Shown in pieces: positions 1-11,218 of a DNA stretch of 64,000 nt (its first letter is position 1; the number at the start of each line of letters is the position of its first letter). Source of the DNA: Rhizaria sp. SCN 62-66 (taxonomy: Eukaryota; Rhizaria, unplaced); assembly GCA_001724265.1 (NCBI GenBank), contig MEDY01000031.1:1-64000 (forward strand), written 5' to 3'. Below the pieces are notes generated by a model that did not search any database, was not told the origin of the DNA, and saw nothing but the letters and a program-made list of their open reading frames with translations. A program made the translations under genes and the position numbers.

Positions 1-1246
1 CCCGCGCGCCGCCGCCAGCGCGCGCGCCGCGGCGGCGCTGCTGGACTCGGCCTCGGCGGTCTCGCTCGCGCGTGCGGCGGCGGTGCGGGCGGTGGCCTCT
101 TCGGCGGCGCTGGCGCGCTGCTGCGCGCGTGCGAGTTCGGCGCGGAGCTTCGCAGCGCCGGCGGCCGAGTCTGCGGCGCCCGCGCGCGCGGCGGCGTCGC
201 GCGAGTGGCAGTCCGCGGCCGCGGCGGCGAGCTCGCCGTGGAGCCCGTCACGGTCGGCGAGCGTGAGCGCAAGCTGCGCGCGCAGCGACGCCGCGGCGGC
301 CGTCTCGGCAGCAAGCGCGGACGACAGCTCGGCGACGCGCGCGAGCAGATCGTCTTCACGCAGTTTGGCCTGTTTGGCGGCGAGCGCGGCCTGGGTGCGC
401 AGCGCCACCAGCTCGCCGCGCGCGCGGTCACCCTCGGCAGCGCGCGCCTGCAGCGACGACACGGCCAGGTCGCGCGTCGCCAGCTGCGCCTGCAGCAGCG
501 GCACCGACGACGCTGCGTTAACTGGGAACGCTGGCGTCGGTGGCGGAGGCAGCAGCGCTGGCGGCGCAGCGGTGGTCAGCAGCGCCGCTGTCGCCGCGGT
601 GGCCGCACTTGGCGCGGGGGACGCGTACGGCGCGTATGCGTAGCTAGATGCAGATGCGTACAACGACGAAGCGGCTGCCGCGGGCGTGTGTGCTGTGTGC
701 GCAGTGTGAGCTGTATAAGCAGTGGTAGGCAACGGGGCAGGCGAGGCAGCGGAGGAGCGTCCCGCAAGGGAGGCGCGCACAGAGGAGGGAATGAATGTGT
801 ACTGCTGCGGGACGGACGCGTGCGCAGACGCGGTGGCGTGCTGAGACGCGGGGGCGGAGGGTGGGAGCGCGGAGAAGGGCGGAGACGACGGCGGGTGCAA
901 TGCGTATCCGAAGCTATGTCCAAGCGCTTCCTCTGGCTGCGCGTAGCTTGGTGCGGTGCGCGGGGGAGTCAAAGACACCTTGCTGGCCTCAATACGCGAG
1001 GGCAGCTGGTGCAGGGCGGGACCCACTGCAGTGGTGATGGCGGCAGCGTTAAGATTCGAGAAAAGTGAGAGGCAGGTTGCTGCAGAGATCAAGCGCGACA
1101 AAACAAGGTTGATAGAAGAAGGACGTACCACTCTCAAGAATGCGCAGGGTTTCATCCTTTACGGCCATTTGCTGCATAATAGCTTGCTGCCGTTGAATAC
1201 TACTTTGCAGCTGCATTTGCGCCTCGTCGGCATGAAACTGATTCAT
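1..1246 (-). CDS. Coiled-coil protein, N-terminal part (cut by left edge)
   Basis: Two exons. Exon 1 (1246-1129) encodes a Gln/Met-rich start, MNQFHADEAQMQLQ. A 49-nt intron (1128-1080) has donor GTACGT and acceptor CTCTGCAG. Exon 2 (1079-1) stays open to the window edge. After the junction comes a roughly 150-residue Pro/Ala/Ser/Tyr-rich disordered segment. From about 525 down to 1 follows an Ala/Glu/Arg/Leu heptad-type segment typical of a long coiled coil. The ATG is the first in this frame and is directly preceded by CCCTCCCTCAACAG, which resembles a 3' splice site, so an untranslated upstream exon is possible (candidate donor GTTAGT at 1302). No family is recognisable; a structural or cytoskeletal coiled-coil role is only a guess. 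The missing C-terminus could hold a diagnostic domain. Confidence 0.75.
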
Positions 1247-1302
1247 CTGTTGAGGGAGGGCACACGCCGCTCAGTGAGAGTCAAAGAGAGAGCTGTACTA
1301 AC

Positions 1303-1857
1303 CTACAAAACAATAAAGTTTGAAAACTAAATCAAAAAAAGAAGATAATTAAAGATATACATATGCATGAAAGGGCAAGCACGCGCGTGGACGATGTGTG
1401 TACGAAGATATTTTGGGTTTAGTTTCATCATCAAACGGCTGCCTGACTAGGGCTTCACTCCACTGCGGACCAGTGACGATGTGAACAGAGCCATATGTAG
1501 TTTGAATGACACCCTATATGTTCACACCGACGTTTGAAAACAGACTTGCGTGATATATGTTGGGTTTCACCCTGCATATAATCGTTAATGTAGCAGCTGC
1601 AACGGATTCAGTGTATTGTCCGTGATTTTTAGATTTATACGTGAGTCACGCAGACACAGTGATCAAAGGAGAAATCACACACATCTCGATCATATCTAAG
1701 TTAAAGCTCAAAGCATATCACACCACACACATACTGTACATTTACCACATAAATTCGGAGCTATACCTGCACAATTTTTTAATGTCACACTTCAAATAAG
1801 AAAATATACACTTCGCAGTCACGCAAGCGCGGCTTACTCGCTTGCACGACTGCTGCT
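1303..1857. other. Intergenic gap, AT-rich
   Basis: The gap lies between two minus-strand genes: the 5' end of the coiled-coil gene and the 3' end of the pseudokinesin gene. It is visibly AT-richer than the flanking genes. I see no open frame with the coding style of this genome and no RNA gene. It should hold the promoter of the left gene and the 3' end of the right one. Confidence 0.6.
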
Positions 1858-2171
1858 TTAAAAGGTTTCTCCATCATCACCCGCCGAGACGCTCCTGTCA
1901 TACGCAGACGCCGCCACTTCCCCAGCACGGCTGCCCACGGACTTGTTCCGCGCGTGCACTGACGCCGGCTCCAGCAGCGTCGTCGCGAAGCTCTTGCCGC
2001 CGCCGCGCTCGGGGTTGCTGCTATCAGCGTCGTAGCCGTCGTTGTCGTCGTCATCGTCGTCGTCCTGGTACTCGCCCTCGTCACCCAGAGGGAAGCCGGA
2101 GGACACGCCTGTGGACGTAGGCGACGGCGGCACCTGTGCGGCCAGCGACGGCGACAGCCACTTGCTCGAAC

Positions 2172-2217
<46 letters not shown>

Positions 2218-5200
2218 GGTTGGTGCTGCCGTGGGTGCTACACTCACAGTCGCCGTTGCCACCGCCACGGTGTCGGGCTCTGTGGCCGCGGCGCTGGACG
2301 TGGCGTCCGACGCCGAGAGCAACGCGGGCACGGGCGCGCTGGCAGTCGCCACCGCCGGTGCCGCGGGCGCAGCGGTTGGAACGGCGGAAGACCTCGTCGT
2401 CGCCGTCGCTCCAGCCGCAGAGAAGCTCGATGCGGAGGAAAAGACGGGTGAAAGCAGCGCGGCTGGCTCGCTGGTAAGACCCAGCTCCGTGTCCAGATTC
2501 AGCACCGTCTCGCTGCGCCGCCGCACGTGGAAGCTGTTCGCGGACGCGGACGAGGCCGGCGACACCGCAGCACCGCCGCCGCCGTGGAAGGCAGCGGCGG
2601 CAGCGGCGGAGATGTCGGAGACGGAGTCTGCGCGCGAAAGCCCGGGCCCGCCGTCGCTGATGCCGGCGGTGCCGGGCGGCAGCACGGCGGCCAGCGCGTC
2701 GGGCGCGCCGCCGAGGGTGATGTTGACGTGCAGCGTGGCGGCCGTACGCGCGAGCCGGCGCCGCTGCAGGTCTGTCGGCTTGGCCCACAGCGCGGCGTCG
2801 AGCGTCCACAGCTTGCGGTCGCCCGCCGCGCGCACCGGCGCGGGCACGGTGCCCGGCGGCCCCGCGAGCGGCGTGTGCAGCAGCGCGGTGCGCGACAGCG
2901 GCTGGCCCATCTGCGTGAACACTTCGTGAAGCACCGAACTCAGGTCGACGAACGCGAAGCCGCGCACAGAGTGCTTCTCTTGCTTGGGCTTGTACTGGCG
3001 CAGCTCCATGAAGAGGAAAACCTGCTTCGGCTCGGCTTCGGCCATCAGCGCGGGCGTAGGCAGCCCCATGTTGAGGGCAAGCAGCAGCGGCAGATTCACG
3101 TTGTTGGCCGACGTATGCACGCTGCGCTCAAAGCGCGTGGGCACGGCGCGCGTTAGCTGCACACCTGCGGCGTCGACGAGCGAGAAGACCAACGTTGGGT
3201 CCGCCAGCGCCTTGCAACCCTTGAAGGTGAGCTCCGTCACTGCTAAGAGCAGCGACGGGTACTGCGGCTGCGGCGTAGTGTCGAGCGCAAGCCTGCGCAG
3301 CGGCGGCATCTGCGCGACAGTAAGGCGCCACGCATTGACGCGGTCCTGCAGCGCATCGGCCTCGCGCGCCAGCTCCTCCGCCAGCGTCTTGGTCGCGCGC
3401 ACGGATCGCGCGCGGTGCTCCAGCAGCGCCGAGTGGCTCGTCAGTGACTCACTCAGCGTGGACTCCTGTGCGCGCAGCTGCGCGAGGGACGAGGATAGCT
3501 CCTGCTCGCGCGCCGCCGCCGCCTCTGCCGCGGCTTCCAGCGCTGCAATGCGTGCGCGCAGCGCCACCGCGGTCGCCTCACTCTCGGCCAGCGCCGCTGC
3601 GCGCGTCTCAGATAAGGCCTCGGCGTCCGCCGCATCCTGCTCGGCGCGCCCAGCGCGTTCGGCTGTGGCAGCCGCAGTCGTGCGGGACTCAGCCAGCTGG
3701 ACCTCGATGGCGACAAGCTGCTTCGCGCGCTCATCAAGCTCGCGCTCCGCGTTCGCCAAGCGGGCTGCCATCGACTCGCCCGCCGCGCGCGCAGCACCGC
3801 CCTCGGCCGCCGCGGCCGCCGCTGTTGCGGTTGCCTCGGTCGCGGCCGCGGTCGCGCCTGCACGTTCCACCTCAAGGCGGTCGACGGCGGCGCGTAGCCG
3901 CTGCAGCTCGCCATCGTTTGCCTCGGCAGCAGCGCGCGCCGCTGCAGCACTGACGCGTTCGCTCGCAGCCTCGGAGAGGGCGTGCGCGCGCGTCTCTTCA
4001 GCATGCACCCGCGCCTCCTGCGCAGCGGCTGCAGCGGCGTCCGAGGCGGCCGCAGCGGCTTCAGCGCTCTCGGCGCGGGTCTCGGCGCGAGCAGCAGCTT
4101 CGCGGGCTGCGGAGGCGCTTTCGGAGGCCGCCGCGGCCGCGGACTCTGCACTCTCGGCACGCGCCTTCGCGGCGGCCGCGCGCTCAACGGCGGCAGCCAG
4201 CTGGCCTAGGGCGGCAGCGGCTTCAGCCCGCGCGGCGGTTACACGGCCACGCAGTGACGCAAGGCGGCTCCCAACGGCGGAGGGATTCGTGCAATCTAGG
4301 TCTTCGATGTCGCTCTCTTCGTCCGACATGAGTGCGGCTTCGGCGCTACGCACATCGTCATCCTCATCCTCGTTGTCACCCTCGACAAGCGTCCCCAGCC
4401 CGCCCATGGCCGCCGCCGCCGCCTTGCGACGCGCCGCCAGCGCCTGCGCGTGCCGCGACGCCTTAGCAAACGCTCTTGCCTCAGCGCGCGCTGCCTCAAG
4501 CGCTGCCTCCGCCGCGATCGCGCGCGCCTCGGTCTGCGCCGCGACAGATGTGGCCTCGACCAGCGCAGCATTGAGCTCGGCCGCCTCCAGCTGGGCCGCC
4601 TGCGCGCGCCGCGTCATGTTTGCAACGTCCGCTCGCGCAGCCTCAGTCTCACGGCGCGCGCTATCGGTTTCAGCGCGGGCTGCCTCGGTCTCGGTGCGAG
4701 CTGTCTCAGTTTCGGCACGAGCAGCCTCGGCAGCAGCGCGGGCGGACTCAGCCTCCGCACGCGCAGCCTCAGCATCAGCGCGCGCTGCATCGGCCTCAGC
4801 CCGCGCTGTGGCAGCTTCAGCACGTGCAGCCGCAGCATTTGTGCGCGCGGCTTCGGTCTCAGCAAGCGCAGCATCGGTCTCCGTCCGAGCAGCAGCGGTT
4901 TGCGCGCGCGCTTCTTCAGCGTCGGCGCGTGAGACGGTCGCCTCTTTGCGTGCAACATCCGCGTCAGCGTGCGCTTTCTCAGCGTCCATCTTAGCCGTCG
5001 CAGCCTCAGCCTTGGCCGCAGCAGACTCAGCCTTGGTCACAGCGGCTTCGGCGCGCGCGGCGTTAGCATCCACAGCGGCAGCAGCAGCTTGCTCCTTCAC
5101 AGTCGCAGCTTCCGTACGAGCCGTACTCGCGGCAGCGTTCGCGTCAGCTGCGTCCTTGAGCGCCTCCATCGTCGCCGCCTGCGCCGCCGCGGCCGTGCCC

Positions 5201-8200
5201 GCCGCAGCCACAGCGTCTGCAGACGCCGCGGCCGCTTGGGCACGTGCAGCAACCGCGTCAGCGCGCGCCTCGTCGGCCGCGACGCGCGCCGCGGCGAGCT
5301 CGGCGGCCTGTCTCTGCGCGTCCGCGCCCGTGCGCGCCTCCTCCGCCGCCGCGGCGACCGCAGCAGCCTTGGCGGCCTGCGCCTCCGCCGCCGCAGCAGC
5401 AGCGCGGGCCTGCGCGGCAGCCGTCTCCGCCGCCGCCGCACGGGCCTCGGCACGGACAGTGCGCGCCTCAGCAGCATTGGCGCGCGAGTCTGCGGCGGCG
5501 GCGCGGCCCTCAGCGGCTGTCGCACGCATTTCAGCGCCCGACGAGAGCCCCTCAGCGCTGGCGGCGCGCAGCTCAGCGGCGGCAGCGCGACCCTCAGCGG
5601 CCTCCGCGCGTGCACGCGCCGTGGCGGCCGCGCCCTCGGCTGAGGCAACGCGCGCAGCCTCGACGGCAGTCCTGGCCTGCGCGGCAGCAACGCGGCTCTC
5701 GGCCGCAGCCGCCTTGGATTCCCACACCGCCGCCTGCTGCGCCTGCGCGTGGGACAGCTTCTCTGCGTGCGAAACTGCTGCCGCAGCCGCGGCCGCCAGC
5801 GCGCTTTGCTTCTCCGCGCCAGCGGACGAGGCTGTGAAGTGCTCCGCCGCCGCAGCGTCAGCGCGCGCGTGTGCTGCGTCGCTGCGCGCCTCAGCGTTCT
5901 GCGCGCGTGCCTCGGCCGCAACAGCGCGCACCTCTGCGGCGTCAGCCCGTGTCTCCGCAGCCTCTGCGCGGCGGTCAGCCTCGGCCCGGTCCTCTTCGAG
6001 CCCTGCAGCAACGTACTGCGCGGCCGCGGCGGCGCCACGCGCCTCTCGGTCGAGCTCCTGTGCGCGCAGGCCGAGCTCCGCCGCGCGCGCCTCGGCAGCG
6101 GCGAGCTTCGCGCGCACGGCGGACAGCTGCGTCTCGAGCGCGGCGCAGCGCTCGGCGCACTCGGCCGCGTCTACAACCCCCGCGTCGGTCTGCGTCGAGA
6201 GGCTCGCGGCCGCGGCCGGCGCTGTCTGCGTCTGCATCTGCGCGCTCTCGCGGCCCGCAAAGCGCGCCAGCTCGCGCTTGGCCGCAGCTAACGCTAAATG
6301 CAGCTCGGCTTCGCGCGCCGACGCAAGCCCCGCGGAGTCCTTCCCATCGTCCGTGTCGTCGTCATCGCTGTCGGAGTTGCCAAAAGCGTTGTTATCCGCC
6401 TGCGCGTTCGCAAGCGCTTGCAGGTGCCCCGGCAGCAGCACGGGCTCCAGCGCCGCGCGCGCCGAGCCCGCGGCTGCAAAGAGCGCGACAGCGATGGCTG
6501 AGCTCAGCGCCGGGTCCCAGCGGACCGCGCGCAACGCGGCGCTGCCGGGGCAAAGGTCGCCCATAGGGTCTGCGCGGGCGCCGCCCTCCGCGTCACCGTT
6601 GATATTCGCGGCAGCAGCGCCCGGAGGAGAGCGTGCGCGGCGCGGCTTGATCTTGGTGGCGAAGCGCAGGCCGGCAAGGAGCTCGCGCAGCGCGGCCGCG
6701 GGGTCGCGAGACAGCAGCACGCCACACCCCGCGCCCGCGCCCACCGCGGTCGCGCTGACTGCGGCGGCGCCGCCCGCGGTCGCGCTGACTGCTGCGGGCG
6801 GCAGCGCGGCGAGCGCCGCGGGCGCCGGATCCGTGCCGCCCGTGCCAAGCGAGTCTGCGACGATGATGGCGACGGCAGGCCCGTCCTCGCCCAGCGCGCC
6901 GCGCAGCAGCCGCGTAAGCGCCGACTCGCGGTACGCACCGCCTAGTGGTTCCGCGCCGGCGGCGAGTGTCCCCAGCACGCCGAGTAGCGTCGACAGCGTG
7001 CGCGCGCCCGAGCCCGCGGCGCCAGAACCAGAGCCGGGCCCCGCGGCGATGCCCAGCGCGGCGGCGGTGACGGCGGGCGAGGCTGGAACGCAGTGCGCGC
7101 CCGCGGATGGCGGCAGCGCGGGGTAGGGGAACGCACCGGCGCCCGCCACGCGCGCTGTCGCGGCGGGGCGTGTGTGCGCGGGCGACATGGCCGCAGTGGC
7201 GGCGGCGACGCCCGCGCCCGCCGCGCCCGGCCGGCCCACGGCGACTGCGGCGGCGGGCAGGTTGGTGCCGTGTGAGGACGACAGCAGCGCGTTGCCGGCG
7301 GGGCGCGCGACGGCCTCTTGTGGCGGGAGCGCGACGAGGTGCAGCTGCGACGCGCAGAGCAGGGCGCCGTCGCGCGCGCGCAGACGCTCGAAGTGCAGGG
7401 TAAGCACGACCGAGCCCACGGCGGCGAGCGCGCGCGCGCGCGGAGTGGTCGCGGCGGCGACGGCAGCGGCGGCGTCCTCGGGCGACGCCAGGCGCGCGCG
7501 CGAGAGACCCTCGGCGTAGCTGGCGCCCGAGGCGAGCTGCCGCAGCGGGCAGCGTGGCGGCGGCGCCGGGTGGCCGCGGCCCGCCGCGCCCCGCGCGCCA
7601 GCGCCCGCAGCGGCGCTGGCGGCGTCTGCGAGCAGGTCAAGCGCGGACGCGCCGCTGCCGGCGCCCGCGGCGGCCGCGGAGGGCGGGTCGAGCAGGGCGG
7701 CGACGGAGACGGACAGGCGCAGCGCCAGCGCAGGCGCGCGCCGCGGCAGCAGCGCGGCCAGATCCAGTGCGTACTGCAACGTCGCGGGCACCAGTCCGCG
7801 TTCGCCGCAGCCGCTAGCGTTCATGGTAACGGCGTGAGAAGTGGCGTCTGCATGAGCATTCGCATTCGCGGGCGCGGGCGAGCCCCAGACCGCGCGGTCG
7901 CGGCGCGGGTGCGCGGCGCCGTAGAAGAGCACGGACGCGGCGGGCGCACCGGCGAGCAGCGCGGCGTCGCAGAGCGGCTTGACGGCGTGTGCCCACAGCG
8001 AGCGAGCCGCGGCGGGCCGCGAGAGAGGCGGGAAGAATGCGTCGGCGCGGAATGGCGGGCAGCCGGGCGCCGCAAACGCAATCAGCGGGCCCGTCGCCAG
8101 CCCGCGCGCGCGAATCAGGGGCCCATTCAGCCGCAACAAGCCGCGCGGCTGCGCGCTCGTCCCGTCGCTTTCATTGTTATCGTCATCGGACGAGTAGATG

Positions 8201-8493
8201 TGTGCGCCCGAGAGCTCGCACAGCTCGAAGAGCGCACCGGGACCGGTCTGGATGCCGCTGACAACCACTGCAAAGGGGTCGTGGCCGGGCAGGCAGCGTG
8301 TGACCGGCGCGGTGGGCGCGTCAGGCGTCTGGGGAGGCGAGAGCGCAAACGCGGACGTGTTGGTGTTAGTGGCAGGGCTCGACGTGGAGGACTGCGTCGA
8401 CAGGCGCAAGGGCGTCACGGGGGCAGCGAGCGCAGCAAAGGGCTGCACAAGGACGCGCTCGGCGTCGACGAGCAGAGCGTCAAAGTCTGACAT
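1858..8493 (-). CDS. Pseudokinesin: degenerate kinesin motor, Ala-rich coiled coil, AIDA-type C2 domain
   Basis: Single exon, 2211 residues, TAA stop. Residues about 60-620 follow the order of a kinesin motor. SVLFYG (near 187-192) sits where motors have FAYGQTGSGKT. ERGLVPATLQYALDL is like the GIIPRAL helix, and RLSVSVAALLDP like the VSFLEIYNEEIxDLL strand. Then come GSVVLTLHFE (SSRSH strand), QLHLVALP (LxLVDLAGSE), YRESALTRLLRGALG (YRDSKLTRLLQDSLG) and LRFATKIKPR (LRFASRAK). The P-loop, switch I and switch II residues are all missing, so ATP hydrolysis is unlikely. Residues about 680-1700 are a very long Ala/Glu/Arg heptad coiled coil. Residues about 1735-1930 resemble the C2 domain of AIDA: FLFMELRQYKPK, GFAFVDL and KPTDLQRRRL. 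A disordered, acidic tail with poly-Thr follows. Inferred role: a non-motile, dimeric, membrane- or cytoskeleton-binding scaffold. Confidence 0.85.
2178..2217 (-). repeat. ACG trinucleotide microsatellite (poly-Thr)
   Basis: A nearly pure (CGT)n/(ACG)n run inside the pseudokinesin gene encodes a tract of about 13 Thr in the disordered C-terminal tail. It is likely length-variable. Shorter GTC runs next to it at about 2041-2070 encode poly-Asp. Confidence 0.85.
2690..3290 (-). other. AIDA-type C2 domain region
   Basis: This part of the pseudokinesin gene encodes a beta-rich, low-alanine stretch unlike the coiled coil before it. The motifs FLFMELRQYKPK, RGFAFVDL and KPTDLQRRRL match the order and spacing I know from the C2 domain of AIDA (axin interactor, dorsalization associated). 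C2 domains of this kind are associated with membrane binding. The assignment is by eye and should be tested by profile search. Confidence 0.7.
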
Positions 8494-9200
8494 GCTGGGT
8501 CAGGCGCGGGGCGAGACCTGCGCTTTCTAAAGCGCGGGCCTTGTGATGCGGGTTGAGAGGGCGCGGCAGAGAGGGGAGCAACAGCTACGTCTAGTCTGCT
8601 ATACCACCTTTGACAGACAAGATATCAAACAAACATAAGGTTAACCATGAAGTAAAATACCAATACAGTGAATATGGCCCCGTAAAACGTGAGCGTGTTT
8701 CGAACTATGATGATCTGCGAGATTTCACAAGGAGGCCTGCTCAATCTTCAGTTGCAGAACTTTTGCAAGCTATTTCTCCATGACCGTATCGTCGCCGAGT
8801 GTGTAATAAGGAATGAAGAAAAAAACTACATCGATGATCATAAATGGTAAATTACACTCATACTGGTAGCGTTCTTGGCAGACTAAAGGTGAGTGATACT
8901 CCTTTGATGTCGGAGTGCGGTTTCGGCCTGTCCAACGAAATAGGCCGGAGTTAGTGCGAAGTTTGGGTCAATATGTGTATTAGAAGGGTTTCGTGACGTT
9001 TCTGTTTCAAGTTTACAAAACAAGTCAACCCGAGCGAACACGTGGCCATATCGTGCTTGTGCATGTGCGGGCTGCACTGTGCGCATCTTCAATTCTATTC
9101 GATCTGTGTTTGACAGTGGCAGCGGCGAGCGACCGCAATGCTTTGTGGTGTTGCTGCGTCCTCTACTGTGCGGGGGCAGCCATCGGCATGGTCTGCGCAC
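8494..9200. other. Intergenic gap, AT-rich
   Basis: The gap lies between the start of the pseudokinesin gene and the stop of the deaminase gene, both on the minus strand. The first 100 bases next to 8493 are still GC-rich (5' UTR of the pseudokinesin). The rest is AT-richer with no coding-style frame and no RNA gene that I can see. Confidence 0.6.
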
Positions 9201-9964
9201 TCACGCAGCAGGTGCGGTGCCCTGCGCGGCGGCCTCCGCGGTCTGCGAGTAGTTCTCCGAGGCCGGAGAGACGTTGCCGACGTTCTCGGGGCCGAACGAG
9301 TCGGGCAGGATGTCGGCCATGGTGGAGCGGCGGACCTCGGAGCCGTCGCCGCGGGTGAAGACGAGCGGCACACCGGGCGCAAGAAACTCGCGCAGGAACT
9401 GGCGGCACGCGCCGCAGCACGAGCCGCCGTCGCGGGTCGTCACCGCGACCGCCTGGAAGCTGCGGTAGCCCGCGCTCACTGAGAGTAGACAGACGGGAGC
9501 AAAAGTGGGTGGTGGTGATGTGAGCGAACAGATAATGCGATGACAAGTGAGAGAGGACAGGGACAGTGCGGTGGAGAGATGGGGGACGGCCGAAACCAGG
9601 CGGAAACGTACCGGCAGAGACGAAGGCGGAGCGCTCGGCGCAGATGGTGAGGCCGTAGGAGGCGTTCTCGACGTTGGCACCACCGAACATGCGGCCACAG
9701 GAGGTCACGACGGCGCAGCCAACCTGCAAAGACAGGGGGAGATATAAAACAAGCTGAGTGAGCACGGACCGAACATGTATATACAGTAGAGCAACATATA
9801 TTGGCGACCAGACCCGAGGTCTACGAAGTCGAGTGAGGGGGCGGAATCTTGCAGTGAGGGCGTACCGGGTACTTGCTGTAGGGGCAGTAAGCGTTGTTGA
9901 AGCTCTTGACAGAGAGAGCAATGAGCTCATCCATTTTGTAATCGGCCTTAGCGGGTGCGGACAT
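9201..9964 (-). CDS. Cytidine deaminase (three exons)
   Basis: Exons are 9964-9866, 9723-9612 and 9478-9201. The introns are 142 nt (donor GTACGC) and 133 nt (donor GTACGT). The joined frame gives 162 residues and a TGA stop, the usual length of the homotetrameric cytidine deaminases of pyrimidine salvage (cytidine or deoxycytidine to uridine or deoxyuridine). Exon 1 carries AYCPYSKYP, the conserved N-terminal YSxFPVG region completed by VGCAVV in exon 2. Exon 2 has GGANVENASYGLTICAERSA, containing the first zinc Cys and the catalytic Glu of the CAE motif. Exon 3 has GGSCCGACRQFLREF with the CxxC zinc pair. The usual Pro before that pair (PCGxC) is Cys here. The short C-terminal extension is Ala-rich. 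The identification is firm. Confidence 0.95.
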
Positions 9965-11218
9965 CGTAGCTGTGAAGGAAGGCTGTGGGGCAGACGAAAC
10001 GAAGGGAGACAGGTGAGATTGATTTGAGGTGACGGGACATCATGTCTACAGACTGGCTATTTCACAACGTTAACTGAGATTTTCACAAAAGAGAAAAATA
10101 TATAATACAGAAAAACAGTTTTCAGCGCTGAACACAACTGTTTAAGTGCTTGAAACCCCTTGGATTACCGAAAAGACGACTTTAGGTATTAGGTCCTTAA
10201 CGGCCGCAGGCAATCATCAGATGCAGCTCGTGGTCTAAGTATTTCCCCGTACTATTCCCCGATTCGACCGTGCTACTCTGGATTTGACAGTGTATTCGAA
10301 ATTTATAAAGTATATAGTCTATGTAAACATTATTGGAGGTCCTCTTAGGCTGCAATGCACGCTGTAATGAGGGGCATTGCGACAGTCGAGGCGACAGGCC
10401 GACGTCGCTTTTGCATCATCGCCAGAACGGGGCCGGAATGTGAAGAGATCCAATCAAGCTTGATGCGCGGAGTCACAACGACTCATATGTAATGCTCCAC
10501 TCGCGCTCGTTTGCGGAGAGGCGCGCTGTATCATGCCAGTCGGGGGTCGATATCCTTTTTAGGGTTCCCGGCGTTGTCGTTCGGGATGGCTCCGAGGTAG
10601 AAAAGTTCAGTGTTGGTAGGGTTCCTATGTCGTGATCACAGTTTCACGGCCATTAAGTGGTATGTAATGAAGGAGAATATGAGCGCGACATTCACTTACA
10701 AGCAAAGGCCTGCGTCTCCGCCCTGTTTCTGACATGAGTGATGTTTTAGCCGGTGTGAGCTGAGTCTAGAGAGAGTAAATTGGAGTTGAGCAGAAGTAAG
10801 ACGGAACAGAAGAGTGCACAAGGTGTGGATCAACGAATACACCATAAAAAAGAGTGCGTTATACGCGGTTTCCAACTTGAATACATGCGTATTCTGTCAT
10901 TGCGTAGTCTTGTCACTGTGGTACGAGGTGACCGTGAGCGGTAACGCAACTTAAAGGTCGCTGAGCTTCGCAGAAAGCAGAGCATGCGGAGTCAATCGAT
11001 CGTTAAAGAGACTGTTTCACTGATGTTCAAGTATTTCACGGCAAGATAATGCCACAATGTAAGTTAAACCTGACGACGTACTCACCGTTCGCGCCATAAA
11101 CCCGTTTGCTAAAACTGTCGATTTTCACTGCCACGTGGCCGCCGCGCTCGCACGTTTTGAGTTTGAGCGGTTCTAGCCTTTGCTCGCATCAATCCGTTTC
11201 TACCACTTCCTTTAAACC
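9965..11218. other. Intergenic region between divergent genes
   Basis: About 1.25 kb of AT-richer DNA separates the deaminase gene (-) from the secreted-protein gene (+), so it must hold both promoters. The deaminase ATG is preceded by CCTTCCTTCACAGCTACG, which resembles a splice acceptor 5 nt before the start. I see no coding-style frame, tRNA or repeat. Confidence 0.6.

Noticed and set aside
2984-7126. 1380-codon open frame opposite the pseudokinesin coiled coil
   Set aside because: Ala/Ser/Arg-rich shadow of a GC-rich repetitive gene; no ordered segment, no homology, and the opposite strand carries recognisable domains.
7318-8490. 390-codon plus-strand frame
   Set aside because: Arg/Gly-rich shadow of the kinesin-like N-terminus on the minus strand.
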